A DNA stretch of 64,000 nt from an uncultured Thiodictyon sp. (GTDB taxonomy: Bacteria > Pseudomonadota > Gammaproteobacteria > Chromatiales > Chromatiaceae). The stretch is taken from the NCBI RefSeq assembly GCF_903946935.1, contig NZ_CAJAXH010000021.1:1-64000 (forward strand), read 5' to 3'. How positions within the stretch are numbered: position 1 is the stretch's first letter; every line of letters begins with the position of its first letter. Below, piece by piece: positions 8,859 through 17,279 of the stretch. The notes under the pieces are model-generated. The model did not search any database. It was not told the origin of the DNA and worked only from the letters and a program-made list of their open reading frames with translations. The translations under genes were made by a program, and so were the position numbers.

Positions 8859-10358
8859 ATGAATGACATCATCGAACTCAAGACCTGGCAAGGCGACACC
8901 GTCGCCTTCGAGGACGCCGTCATTGGGTCCGGTGCCATGAAGGACGTCTGTTTCTCCCCGGATCGCTCCTATGTGATCGGGTTCTTCCGCGAGCCCCAGG
9001 GCCCCGCCGCCCGCGAGCGCCTGCGGGTGATCTGCGAAGACTACCGCGAGGGCATCTTTGGGCAGGTCGGCGGCGACTATTGGCGGGAACTCTTCTGCTG
9101 GCCGACCGGTGTCGTTGAACACGAGGGACGGGTCGGGGTGGTGGCGCCGGCCTATGCGCCGCAGTTCTTCTTTGAATACGGCTCCGCCAATAACGATATG
9201 CTCGGCATCAAGGGCCGGGAGAAGGAGGGCAAATGGTTCGCGAGCGCCAACAATCAGGCGCGCTTTCTGGACCCGCGCGAGCGCGGCGATTGGCTCAACT
9301 ATCTGCGCATCTGCATGCGCATCGCCCGTGCGGTGCGGCGGATGCATGCCGCCGGGCTCGCCCATAGCGACCTGTCCTATAAGAATGTGCTGGTCGATCC
9401 CCGCAGCGGCAGCGCCTGTATCATCGACCTCGATGGGTTGGTGGTCCCCGGCAAGTATCCCCCCGAGGTGGTGGGCACACCGGATTTCATTGCCCCCGAG
9501 GTCGTGATGACGGCCCACCTGCCGCACGATAGCCCGGCGCGCAAGCTCCCCTGTATCGCGACCGATCGTCACGCCCTGGCGGTCCTGATCTATATGTATC
9601 TGCTCTACCGCCATCCGCTGCGCGGCGGTAAGGTCCACGACCCCGATCCGAGCCAAGACGAGACCCTCTCAATGGGTGAGCGCGCGCTCTTTGTCGAGCA
9701 CGCACACGACTTCAGCAATCGCATCCGGGTGGCCGATGCGCGCCCCAGCGAGTTGCCCTGGTGCGATACGCAGCGCATGCCCTATACCCTGACCGGTCCC
9801 TATCTGGCGCCGCTCTTCGCGCGTGCGTTTACCGATGGGTTGCGCGACCCGCGGGCGCGTCCGAGTGCCGAGGATTGGGAGTTTGCGCTGGTGCGCACCG
9901 CCGATCTCATCCTGCCCTGCGCCAATCGCGGCTGTGTGCAGGGATGGTTCGTATTCGACAACCGGCGGGCGCCGAGCTGTCCCTTCTGTGGGACGCCCTA
10001 CCCGGGGGCGCTCCCGGTGCTCAATTTCTATTCGAGCCGGCATGGCGACAGCTTCCGCCCGGACGACCAGCGGCTGATGGTGTATACTAACCAGTCATTG
10101 TTCGAGTGGCATGTGAATCGTCACCTGGCCCCCAACGAACGCCTCACCGAGGCGCAGAAGGTCCGGGTCGGCTATTTTGTCTTCCACCAAGGCACCTGGT
10201 GGTTGGTCAACGAGCGGCTCCCGCACTGCCGCGACCTGAGTGCCGGGCGAGATATCGCCGTGGGTGAGCGCGTGGCCCTGCGCGACGGACTCCAATTGCT
10301 CCTGTCGCGCGAGTCCGGCGGGCGCCTGGCGCTCGTGCAGATGGCCGGAGGTGGCTAG
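8859..10358 (+). CDS. TerY-P-type protein kinase-like protein with C-terminal zinc ribbon
   Basis: The protein has 499 residues from the ATG at 8859, in frame with and shorter than the track ORF. Kinase features are a glycine-loop-like GSGAMKDV, the catalytic loop HSDLSYKNVL (HRD changed to HSD, with Asp and Asn kept), the metal site IIDLDG in place of DFG, and an APE-like FIAPEVV. A C-terminal zinc ribbon follows (CANRGC ... CPFCGTP), and then a region of about 130 residues that I do not recognise. No obvious beta-3 Lys is seen. It ends the TerY-P triad and likely phosphorylates TerY or TerD partners (inference). Confidence 0.85.
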   Translation: MNDIIELKTWQGDTVAFEDAVIGSGAMKDVCFSPDRSYVIGFFREPQGPAARERLRVICEDYREGIFGQVGGDYWRELFCWPTGVVEHEGRVGVVAPAYAPQFFFEYGSANNDMLGIKGREKEGKWFASANNQARFLDPRERGDWLNYLRICMRIARAVRRMHAAGLAHSDLSYKNVLVDPRSGSACIIDLDGLVVPGKYPPEVVGTPDFIAPEVVMTAHLPHDSPARKLPCIATDRHALAVLIYMYLLYRHPLRGGKVHDPDPSQDETLSMGERALFVEHAHDFSNRIRVADARPSELPWCDTQRMPYTLTGPYLAPLFARAFTDGLRDPRARPSAEDWEFALVRTADLILPCANRGCVQGWFVFDNRRAPSCPFCGTPYPGALPVLNFYSSRHGDSFRPDDQRLMVYTNQSLFEWHVNRHLAPNERLTEAQKVRVGYFVFHQGTWWLVNERLPHCRDLSAGRDIAVGERVALRDGLQLLLSRESGGRLALVQMAGGG

Positions 10359-10364
10359 CCCGGA

Positions 10365-10518
10365 TTGCTCACGCCAAGGCGCCAAGCACGCCAAGGTTTT
10401 GAGTATGAAGGTAATATCAGGTAAGCGTGTTGGTAATTCTGTCAGGGCGTCAATCCGGGTGTTCGTGATCAACTAATCGACTGTTTTCTTGGCGATCTTG
10501 GCGCCTTGGCGTGAGACT
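10365..10518. repeat. Repeat family A, copy 2
   Basis: It has the family A ends (TTGCTCACGCCAAGGCGCCA and GCGCCTTGGCGTGAGA), but its core differs from the other copies and lacks the CCGGGTGA segment. It lies between the kinase gene and the TerD-family gene cluster, where it could act as a processing hairpin in the transcript (inference). Confidence 0.85.
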
Positions 10519-10595
10519 CCTGAGGAATCCGGGCTTAAGGCTGGCGCGACTGCGCGGCCTTTCTTATCAATCACTAACAGCGAATGGGTATCGTC

Positions 10596-11171
10596 ATGGC
10601 ACTGAATCTTTCAAAGGGTGATCGGATCTCGCTGGAAAAGACCGGCGGTGCCGGCCTGACCCGCGTGATACTGGGTCTCGGGTGGGGCAAGCGCAAGAAG
10701 AAGGGCTTCTTCGGGTCATCGGAGGTCGAGGTCGATCTCGATGCATCCTGTCTGCTCTTCTCGTCCGGGAAACTGACCGACACGGTATGGTTCAGGCAAT
10801 TGAAGAGCCAGGACGGGGCCGTCCGGCACACCGGCGATGACCGCTCGGGCGGCGGCAGCGACGACAATGAGCAGATCAGCGTCGAACTGACCAAGTTGCC
10901 GGCGACGGTCGACGCCTTGATCTTCACTGTCAATTCATTTCTCAATGACAGCTTCGAGGGCATCCCCAATGCGCGTTGCCGCTTGCTGGATGCGGCGGGA
11001 AACAAGGAGCTGGCCCGTTTCGACCTGTCGCTCGACGGGGCCAAGAGCACCGGTATGGTGATGGCCAAGCTGTATCGCGAGAACGGCGCCTGGAACCTGC
11101 AGGCGATCGGCGAGCCGGGTATGGGCCGCACCTTCAACGACATGATGCCACTGATCGGCCGTCATCTCTGA
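10596..11171 (+). CDS. TerD-family protein (TerZ-like)
   Basis: The protein has 191 residues starting MALNLSKGDRISLEK; the MALxLxKG start typical of TerD proteins makes me prefer the ATG at 10596 to the one at 10584. TerD features are the WGKRKKKG loop, VDLDASCLL, and the acidic loop GDDRSGGGSDDNE that binds Ca2+ in TerD. The C-terminal third has VMAKLYRENGAWNLQAIGEP, the family's beta-hairpin. The lysine-rich insert FGSSEVEVD is TerZ-like rather than TerD-like. It is the first of four TerD-family genes in a row. Confidence 0.88.
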   Translation: MALNLSKGDRISLEKTGGAGLTRVILGLGWGKRKKKGFFGSSEVEVDLDASCLLFSSGKLTDTVWFRQLKSQDGAVRHTGDDRSGGGSDDNEQISVELTKLPATVDALIFTVNSFLNDSFEGIPNARCRLLDAAGNKELARFDLSLDGAKSTGMVMAKLYRENGAWNLQAIGEPGMGRTFNDMMPLIGRHL

Positions 11172-11181
11172 GGGGACAGCG

Positions 11182-12336
11182 ATGGACCTGCAATCCGGTC
11201 AGAACGCCCCCGTCGGTGGGGGCCTGGTGCGCCTGGCGCTGACCTGCGACCCGGCGAATCAGGCCCCCAGCCTGGACGTGAGCGCCTTTCTACTCGATGC
11301 CGCCGGTCGCGTCGCGGGGGATGGCGGGTTCGTCTTCTACGGCAACCCGAACGATCCCGCGGGCGCGGTCAAGCTCGATCCGGTGGCGGCCAGCTTCCAG
11401 GTCGATCTGGCGCGGATACCAACCGGGATCGAGCGGGTGGTGATCGCCTTGAGTATCGATTCCGGTGTAGCCGGATTGCGCGCCTTCTCGCAGTTTCGGG
11501 CGCTGCGCTTGAGCGCGACCAGCCCCAATGTCGACTTGCAGTTCCCGGTGGCGAGCGCGGGCATGGTCGAGAGTGCGCTGATCATGGGCGAACTCTATCT
11601 GCGCAACGGTGCCTGGAAGCTGCGCGCACTGGGTCAGGGCTTTGCCGGCGGGCTCGCCCCGCTGGCCCGCAATTATGGCGTCGATGTGAGCGAGGCGACG
11701 GCTCCGCCCCCGGCGCCGGTCCCCGCGACTCCACCCGCAGCACCCTCGCGCATCGACCTGCGCAAGCGTGAGCCGATCTCATTGGAGAAGCCGTCCAAGG
11801 GCTTTGGCCAGATCGAGATCAATCTCAATTGGAAGCGCGGCACGGTCAAGCGCGGCCTGTTCGGGGGCACGAGCGGCGGTATCGACTTGGACCTGGGGTG
11901 CATGATCGAGCATGCCGACGGCAACAAGGACGTGATTCAGGCCCTGGGCGAGCGCTTCGGTTATCTGGACGGACCGCCCTTTGCGAAACTGCTCGGGGAT
12001 GATCGTACCGGCGAGTCGACCTCCGGCGAGACCTTGTTGATCAACGGCGATCGGTGGACGGCCTTCAAGCGGGTGCTGATCTATGCCTTCATTTACGAGG
12101 GCGTACCCAACTGGGCCGCCGCCGACGCCGTGGTAACCGTCAAGGCGCCCGGTTCGGCGGAATTGGTCGTCGCGCTCGATGAGCACTCAACCGGCAAGGG
12201 GATGTGCGCGATTGCGCTGCTGGAGAACGATGGCGGACGGATTCGCGTGACCAAGCTCGTGGAATACTATGCCGCCCACCCGCAGATGGACGAGGCCTAT
12301 CGCTTCGGCTTCCAGTGGCAGGCCGGGCGGAAGTAG
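11182..12336 (+). CDS. terA: TerA-like protein with two TerD domains
   Basis: The protein has 384 residues, close to the 385 of classical TerA. TerD domain 1 (about 1-172) runs from LVRLALTCD to [17 protein letters not shown] and lacks the acidic Ca2+ loop. A Pro/Ala linker (about 175-190) leads to domain 2, which has [18 protein letters not shown] and a [13 protein letters not shown] loop. The C-terminus ([18 protein letters not shown]) matches TerA proteins. It starts 10 nt after the preceding stop. TerA proteins are soluble and co-purify with other Ter proteins in published work. Confidence 0.85.
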   Translation: MDLQSGQNAPVGGGLVRLALTCDPANQAPSLDVSAFLLDAAGRVAGDGGFVFYGNPNDPAGAVKLDPVAASFQVDLARIPTGIERVVIALSIDSGVAGLRAFSQFRALRLSATSPNVDLQFPVASAGMVESALIMGELYLRNGAWKLRALGQGFAGGLAPLARNYGVDVSEATAPPPAPVPATPPAAPSRIDLRKREPISLEKPSKGFGQIEINLNWKRGTVKRGLFGGTSGGIDLDLGCMIEHADGNKDVIQALGERFGYLDGPPFAKLLGDDRTGESTSGETLLINGDRWTAFKRVLIYAFIYEGVPNWAAADAVVTVKAPGSAELVVALDEHSTGKGMCAIALLENDGGRIRVTKLVEYYAAHPQMDEAYRFGFQWQAGRK

Positions 12337-12404
12337 TCCACTCAACCAAACCGGCGCGTCGGCGTCGACTAGTCTTCATTCGCATTTCAGAGGAGCAACG
12401 GATC

Positions 12405-12980
12405 ATGGCCGTTTCGCTGCAAAAGGGTGGGCGGATTTCGCTGGACAAGGCGGCGCCCGGACTCAAGAATATCCTCGTGGGGCTCGGTTGGGACCCGCGG
12501 GTAACCGACGGTGCGCCATTCGACCTGGACGCCTCGGCCTTCCTGGTCGCCGCCTCCGGCAAGGTCCGTAGCGACGCCGATTTCATCTTTTATAATCAGT
12601 TGAAGTCCGCCTGCGGTTCGGTCGAACATGGCCCGGACAACATGGATGGTGGCGGGGATGGTGACGATGAGGTTATTGACGTCTACCTGGACAAGGTCCC
12701 CGCTGACGTCGCCAAGATCGTATTCACCGTGACCATCCACGAGGCCGACACCCGCAAGCAGAACTTCGGCCAGGTGGGCAACGCCTATATTCGCCTGGTC
12801 AACAAGGACAGCGGCGCCGAGGTGGTGCGTTTCGATCTCGGCGAGGAATACTCCACCGAGACCGCGATGGTGTTCGCCGAGCTCTATCGCAGCGGCGCCG
12901 AATGGAAATTCAATGCCATCGGCCAGGGCTACGCCGGCGGCCTGGCGCCCATGGCACGTCAATACGGCGTGTCGGTCTAG
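12405..12980 (+). CDS. terD: Calcium-binding TerD stress protein
   Basis: The protein has 191 residues, the standard TerD length; the track ORF at 12204 is an upstream extension. An AGAGGAG site precedes the ATG at 12405. All TerD hallmarks are present: [15 protein letters not shown], the acidic [14 protein letters not shown] loop, [12 protein letters not shown], and [15 protein letters not shown]. Published TerD structures bind two Ca2+ ions through these acidic residues. It is soluble. A hairpin plus T-run just after it (12991-13018) may lower transcription into the next gene. Confidence 0.92.
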   Translation: MAVSLQKGGRISLDKAAPGLKNILVGLGWDPRVTDGAPFDLDASAFLVAASGKVRSDADFIFYNQLKSACGSVEHGPDNMDGGGDGDDEVIDVYLDKVPADVAKIVFTVTIHEADTRKQNFGQVGNAYIRLVNKDSGAEVVRFDLGEEYSTETAMVFAELYRSGAEWKFNAIGQGYAGGLAPMARQYGVSV

Positions 12981-12990
12981 TTTTTTTTCC

Positions 12991-13018
12991 GGCCCGACCG
13001 ATACCCGGCGGGCCTTTT
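12991..13018 (+). terminator. Weak intrinsic terminator or attenuator between terD and terE
   Basis: GGCCCG pairs with CGGGCC around a 12-nt loop and is followed by TTTT; eight T residues precede it. Lying between two cotranscribed ter genes, it is more likely a partial terminator or processing site than a full stop. Confidence 0.5.
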
Positions 13019-13064
13019 CAGCAACCACGGCCGCACGGCGGCCGATCCAATGGAGCGCTCGCAG

Positions 13065-13634
13065 ATGCCAGTCAACTTGACCAAGGGTGGAAACGTCTCC
13101 CTGACCAAAGAGGCCCCGGGGATCAGCAAGATCCGCTTCGGCCTGGGTTGGGACGCCCGCAGCACCGACGGCGCCGCCTTCGACCTGGACGCGGTCGCGG
13201 TGGTCGTCGGCGCGGATGGGAAGGTGCTCTCGCAGCCATACTTTGTCTTTTTCAACAACCTGGCGACGCCCGATAAGTCGGTGGTCCACCAGGGCGACAA
13301 CCGCACCGGCGAGGGTGAGGGCGACGATGAGGTGATCGCGGTCGATCTGCCCAAACTGCCGGCCGAGTCCGCCAAGGTGGTCTTTGCGGCCACCATCTAT
13401 GAGGCCGACACCCGTAAGCAGAACTTCGGCCAGGTGGCCAACGCCTATATCCGCGCGGTCGACGAGGCCACCGGTGCCGAGGTCATGCGCTTCGACCTGA
13501 GCGAGGACTTCTCCACCGAGACCTCGCTGGTGTTCGGCGAACTCTACCGCCGCGAGGCCGAATGGAAGTTCAAGGCCATCGGTGCCGGCTACGCCGACGG
13601 CCTGGCCGGTCTGGTGCGCGATTACGGGGTGTAG
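13065..13634 (+). CDS. terE: TerD-family protein (TerE-like)
   Basis: The protein has 189 residues starting [14 protein letters not shown] prefer the ATG at 13065 to the one at 13050 because GGAGC lies about eight bases upstream. It is strongly similar to the preceding TerD ([48 protein letters not shown]) and keeps the acidic loop [13 protein letters not shown], so calcium binding is expected. It is a tandem duplicate of terD; the TerE name follows position and length and is not certain. Confidence 0.85.
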   Translation: MPVNLTKGGNVSLTKEAPGISKIRFGLGWDARSTDGAAFDLDAVAVVVGADGKVLSQPYFVFFNNLATPDKSVVHQGDNRTGEGEGDDEVIAVDLPKLPAESAKVVFAATIYEADTRKQNFGQVANAYIRAVDEATGAEVMRFDLSEDFSTETSLVFGELYRREAEWKFKAIGAGYADGLAGLVRDYGV

Positions 13635-13729
13635 GAGCGACTCCCGGCCGCGACAGCCGGCCGCCAGGGATGGTGGCCAATCCCCATCGCGCTCCTGACA
13701 ATGTGTTAGGCCCTGCGCGCCTCGAGCCC

Positions 13730-13760
13730 CGTAGGGTCCGCTGTGCGGACCGATCGCCGC
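13730..13760. repeat. Repeat family D, copy 1 (GGTCCGC hairpin)
   Basis: GTAGGGTCCGCTGTGCGGACC followed by GATCGCCGC forms a tight hairpin. Near-identical copies lie at 36079-36109 and, inverted, at 40288-40316. It lies in the gap before terC. Confidence 0.8.
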
Positions 13761-13830
13761 CCATTTTCACCCGGACGCCTCCCGATCGGACGCCCGGGTC
13801 ATTCTCAACTCGCTATCAACGGAGCATAAG

Positions 13831-14859
13831 GTGGAACACCATTTTGGTTACCCCTTCCACGTCATCCTGGTCTTTTTTGTGACCGTGGGGCTGGCGGTCT
13901 ATGTCGATCTGCGCGCCCATCGCTCGTCCACAGAGATCGGCCTCAAAGACGCCGCGCTCTGGTCCGTTTTCTGGATCGGCCTGGCGCTCGCCTTCTATGG
14001 CTATCTATGGGTCGGTTACAATAAGGAGTGGGCCGACCTGTATCTCACCGGTTATGTGCTGGAGAAGACACTATCGGTCGATAACCTGATGGTCTTTATA
14101 GCCATCTTCTCTTCATTCGCGATCAGCGGAGGGCTCCAGCACCGAATCCTCTATTGGGGCATCTTGGGTGCCCTGATATTCCGCGCTATTTTTGTGCTGG
14201 CCGGTACCAGCCTGTTCCTCGCCAGCGCCTGGGTCGGCTTCCTGTTTGCGGCCGTGGTCGCCTGGAGCGCCTGGAAGATGATGACCGCGCGGGAGGAGGA
14301 GGAGGAGATCGCTGACTATACCGACCATTGGTCGGTACGGATCGCCAAGCGGGTCCTGCCGATCTTCCCGCGGATGCACGCCGGACGCTTCTTCATCACC
14401 CGCAAGGTTGCCGAAGAGCTGCTGGACGGCGACTCGACCCTGCAGCTGCATGGCCGTACCTGGGCCTCCTTCTTCGCCACGCCCGCCTTCCTGTGTCTGC
14501 TGGCCATCGAGACCTCGGACATCATGTTCGCCTTCGACTCGGTGCCGGCCGTCATCGCCGTGACCCAGGAACCGCTCTTGGTCTATGCCGCGATGATCTT
14601 CGCCATCCTCGGCCTGCGCAGCCTCTATTTCGTGCTCGCGGCCCTGACCCGTTATCTGGTCCATCTGGAGAAGGCGGTTATCGTCCTGCTCTATTTCATC
14701 GCCGCCAAGCTGGCGCTACAGAGCTGGAATCACACCATCGGCGACACCGGCATCGATATCGGCGCCGGGCTCAGTCTCGGCATCGTGCTCGGCATCCTGG
14801 CACTGGGCGTCATTGCCTCTTTGGTATTCCCCGAGCGTGAGGGCGACGGCAAGGAATAG
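13831..14859 (+). CDS. terC: TerC-family integral membrane protein
   Basis: This 342-residue TerC protein starts with a GTG preceded by GGAG. It has about nine predicted membrane helices. The conserved acidic motifs are EKTLSVDNLMVF in one helix and ETSDIMFAFDSVPAV in a later one; these likely hold a metal site. A charged cytoplasmic loop (REEEEEIADY) lies between helices. TerC is the membrane anchor or metal exporter of Ter systems, and related proteins (Alx, MeeF/MeeY) export Mn2+. The call of metal transport for this copy is inference. Confidence 0.92.
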   Translation: MEHHFGYPFHVILVFFVTVGLAVYVDLRAHRSSTEIGLKDAALWSVFWIGLALAFYGYLWVGYNKEWADLYLTGYVLEKTLSVDNLMVFIAIFSSFAISGGLQHRILYWGILGALIFRAIFVLAGTSLFLASAWVGFLFAAVVAWSAWKMMTAREEEEEIADYTDHWSVRIAKRVLPIFPRMHAGRFFITRKVAEELLDGDSTLQLHGRTWASFFATPAFLCLLAIETSDIMFAFDSVPAVIAVTQEPLLVYAAMIFAILGLRSLYFVLAALTRYLVHLEKAVIVLLYFIAAKLALQSWNHTIGDTGIDIGAGLSLGIVLGILALGVIASLVFPEREGDGKE

Positions 14860-14905
14860 TGCGCAGCGGCTGGCGATGATTCCGCCCATTCCGTGGTTGC
14901 CATCC

Positions 14906-14958
14906 GTCGCGGCCGGGGGGCCGCTCCTACGGCGTAGGAGCGGCCCCCCGGCCGCGAC
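14906..14958. repeat. Repeat family C, REP-like perfect 26-bp hairpin after terC
   Basis: Two 26-bp arms (GTCGCGGCCGGGGGGCCGCT... and its exact complement) are separated by one base. The CGTAGGAGCGGC motif is REP-like. It follows terC and may stop or stabilise the ter transcript. Other family C copies are at 15285-15421, 35995-36017 and 41567-41590. Confidence 0.8.
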
Positions 14959-15006
14959 CGGTAGCCGCAAGGAAGGTCTCAAGTTCCAGCGCAGGACATC
15001 CACCAG

Positions 15007-15096
15007 GAGCGCCGCACCCCAGTGCGGCCCGGCTCATCCGCGGCATGCAATGCCGCGGTCGCTTGCGAGGGCGTGCCGCACTGGGGTTCGGCGCTC
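15007..15096. repeat. Nested inverted repeat upstream of the first SUMF1 gene
   Basis: Outer arms of 22 bp (15007-15028 and 15075-15096) match with one mismatch. An inner palindrome (CCGCGGCAT-GCA-ATGCCGCGG, 15038-15058) lies in the loop. It ends 23 nt before the gene start, so in RNA it would form a large structure ahead of the start codon. Confidence 0.7.
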
Positions 15097-15119
15097 CCAG
15101 TGCGACAGGGAGTGACCTG

Positions 15120-16313
15120 ATGTTGGTATGCAGGCATTGCGATCAGCCTCTGGGTTGGGCGATTGAATACTGTCCGTTTTGCGGCAAGGTTCAACCGGTT
15201 GCCGTCGCGAAAAGGCCGTCGCCCGCACCTGTGCCGGAAGAGGTCGCAGTGGTCCAGGCCCGGCGGCCCCCTAGCGCCGCACCCGTGGGAGCGGCGTCCC
15301 GCCGCGAAGACCCCGCATCAATCCCTGAGCTCGTTGCCTCTCCCCGTGGGAGCGGCCTCCAGTCGCGATGCGACGCTGCGGCAACCTGCGAGGTTTCGCC
15401 GCGGCTGGAAGTCACTCCCACAGGCTCCCGGCGCGGCTTTCAAGGTCAACTCAAGACCCCCCGTTTGGAGCGCACCCAAGATCGAGGCGGGTGGCGCTGG
15501 TGGTGGCCGACGGCGCTCGCGGCAGGCCTGTCGGTGCTGGGCCTCGCGCTCTGGTATCAGTGGTGGGGCGGCACCTCGACGCTTCACCCGCCCATGGTCC
15601 CCATCCCTGCCGGCAGTTTCTCGATGGGTTGCCAGCCAGCTGATAGGGGCTGCTATGACGATGAAAATCCGGCCCATCAGGTCCAAGTCCCGGCCTTTGA
15701 GATCGGCAAGTATGAGGTGACCTTTGATGAATGGGACGCCTGCGTGGCCGAGCGTCGCTGCACGCATAAACCCGACGACGAACGCTGGGGCCGGGGCAGC
15801 CGGCCGGTAATCAATGTCTCCTGGGACGATGCCCAGCAATATGTGGCCTGGCTCGGCCGCAAGACCGGCAAGCCCTATCGCTTGCCCAGCGAGGCCGAAT
15901 GGGAATACGCGGCCCGCGCCGGTACCCGAACCGCCTGGTCGTTCGGCGATGACGAGCAGGCCCTGGGCGATTACGCTTGGTTCGATGCAAACGCTGGCGG
16001 TAAGACTCACCCGGTCGGCGAAAAGCGGCCCAACCCCTGGGGCCTCTACGATGTGCATGGCAACGTCTGGGAGTGGGTCCAGGACAAGGGACACGGCAGC
16101 TATCAAGGTGCCCCCGCGGACGGTCGCCCCTGGGACGATGTCTCGGGCGCTGGGCGCGTGGCGCGCGGCGGTGGCTGGATCGGCTCCGGTCGCTACGTCC
16201 GCTCCGCCTGTCGCAGCGGCAATGTTTCCGGCGTCCGGGACCTCAATGTCGGTTTCCGGCTCGCCCTAGGTCCCCAGCCCGGCCAGGCCTCGCGGGCGTA
16301 TCTCCTTTGGTGA
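15120..16313 (+). CDS. Zinc ribbon / single TM / SUMF1 (formylglycine-generating enzyme-like) protein 1
   Basis: The protein has 397 residues from the ATG at 15120 (MLVCRHCDQPLGWA). Order: a four-Cys zinc ribbon (residues 4-22, CRHC and CPFC), a long low-complexity linker, a TM helix (about 130-147, LAAGLSVLGLALWY), then a SUMF1 domain from about residue 160 to the end. The SUMF1 part has IPAGSFSMGC, PVINVSWDDAQQY, RLPSEAEWEYAARAG, GNVWEWV and a late RGGGWI. The topology implies a cytoplasmic ribbon and a periplasmic SUMF1 domain. Three REP-like units are read as linker codons. Whether the domain is catalytic or a ligand-binding relative is not decidable here. Confidence 0.82.
   Translation: MLVCRHCDQPLGWAIEYCPFCGKVQPVAVAKRPSPAPVPEEVAVVQARRPPSAAPVGAASRREDPASIPELVASPRGSGLQSRCDAAATCEVSPRLEVTPTGSRRGFQGQLKTPRLERTQDRGGWRWWWPTALAAGLSVLGLALWYQWWGGTSTLHPPMVPIPAGSFSMGCQPADRGCYDDENPAHQVQVPAFEIGKYEVTFDEWDACVAERRCTHKPDDERWGRGSRPVINVSWDDAQQYVAWLGRKTGKPYRLPSEAEWEYAARAGTRTAWSFGDDEQALGDYAWFDANAGGKTHPVGEKRPNPWGLYDVHGNVWEWVQDKGHGSYQGAPADGRPWDDVSGAGRVARGGGWIGSGRYVRSACRSGNVSGVRDLNVGFRLALGPQPGQASRAYLLW
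15285..15421. repeat. Three REP-like units (family C) inside a coding linker
   Basis: Units at 15285-15310 and 15346-15370 begin GTGGGAGCGGC and lie in direct orientation. A third at 15394-15421 is inverted. All three are translated as part of the disordered linker of the zinc-ribbon SUMF1 protein. Confidence 0.7.
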
Positions 16314-16372
16314 CATCGCTCCAGCGGTGTCACCCCAGTGTCAGCCACTCTGCGCCGCGAGCGCCGACGCCA
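16309..16372. repeat. Repeat family E, copy 1
   Basis: A GGTGACATCGCT/AGCGGTGTCACC hairpin is followed by a CTGCGCCGCGAGCGCCGAC tail. It overlaps the stop codon of the first SUMF1 gene. Copies recur inverted near 21799 and in the same orientation at 60511. Confidence 0.75.
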
Positions 16373-16406
16373 CCATTTTTTCAACCCTGATCAGGAGCAC
16401 ACTGCA

Positions 16407-17081
16407 ATGGCCGATTGGCAAAAACGAGGCGAAAGCGTCGTCAATTCCGGTATCGGTTTTGTTTCCGGCATCGGGCACGCCTTCAAGAATCTGGGGTCCA
16501 CGATCAAGCGGGGTAAGTACGCGAACTTTATCGAAACCTTTTGCGCCATTGCCGGCGATGTCGCCTCGCAGGATGGCCGTTTTGAGGACTCGGAGTCCGC
16601 CGGGTTCAAGCGCTTTCTGCTCGACAATCACGACAATCCGGTGATCGGCGCATTCCCGGTCAACGACCTGCTCGGCAAGTTCAAGCAGTATGCCATCGCG
16701 GCCTTTCTGTGCGATGAGGAAGCGCTCCTCAAGGCCATCAAGGGTGTCGAGCCCGGCAGCGAAGAGGCGCGCACCGTGATCATCGGCGCGCTGGCCGTCG
16801 CCTATGCCGATGGGGAGTGCGATAACGCCGAGGCCGCCTGTATTCAGGGCTACGCCAAGAAGCTGAATATCGATCTCGCCCAAGTCGCGCAAGAGCTCAA
16901 TCTCTCCCTGCCGACCTCCAACGTCGCTGCCTTGCCGCACATCGGCGCGCCGCCTGCCGCGCTGTCGGCGCCGAATCAACCCCAGCAACCCCTGTGCAAA
17001 AGGTGTTGGGCCTTTCTGGTGGCGGGACAGAGCAAATGCGATTGCGGGAGAGACCTCACGCACGACTATGCGGTCAAGTAA
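16407..17081 (+). CDS. TerB-family protein with C-terminal zinc ribbon
   Basis: The protein has 224 residues from the ATG at 16407. A TerB helical domain (about 30-170) carries two acidic repeats, VASQDGRFEDSES and AYADGECDNAEA. A Pro/Ala linker and a C-terminal four-Cys ribbon (CKRCWAF ... CDCGRD) follow. The basic N-terminus (WQKRGESVVNSG) is not exported. Unlike the first TerB it carries a ribbon, as do several other proteins in this locus, so a shared complex is plausible (inference). It sits between two SUMF1 genes. Confidence 0.82.
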   Translation: MADWQKRGESVVNSGIGFVSGIGHAFKNLGSTIKRGKYANFIETFCAIAGDVASQDGRFEDSESAGFKRFLLDNHDNPVIGAFPVNDLLGKFKQYAIAAFLCDEEALLKAIKGVEPGSEEARTVIIGALAVAYADGECDNAEAACIQGYAKKLNIDLAQVAQELNLSLPTSNVAALPHIGAPPAALSAPNQPQQPLCKRCWAFLVAGQSKCDCGRDLTHDYAVK

Positions 17082-17203
17082 CGGCCAGGGCGCCCACGCC
17101 ACCCCGAACGACAAAAGTGGCGGGTGCCTTGGCCGTTCCCCCACCCCGCCCTCCCTCAATAGGGGAGGGCGGCTTGGACCGCGCTCCTGGCGCGACTTTC
17201 ACG
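17080..17203. repeat. Repeat family B, copy 1
   Basis: An element of about 124 bp begins in the stop codon of the TerB-ribbon gene. It contains CTTGGCCGTTCCCCCACCCC and ends GCGCGACTTTCACG. A partial second copy of its left end follows (about 17204-17236). A closely similar inverted copy is at 51803-51929, inside the tonB reading frame. Confidence 0.75.
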
Positions 17204-17279
17204 ATAATGGCCATGGTGCCCGCGCCACCCCGAACCGGACAGACGCATCACCTGATCGCGCGCGACCCGGTACGCGTTG

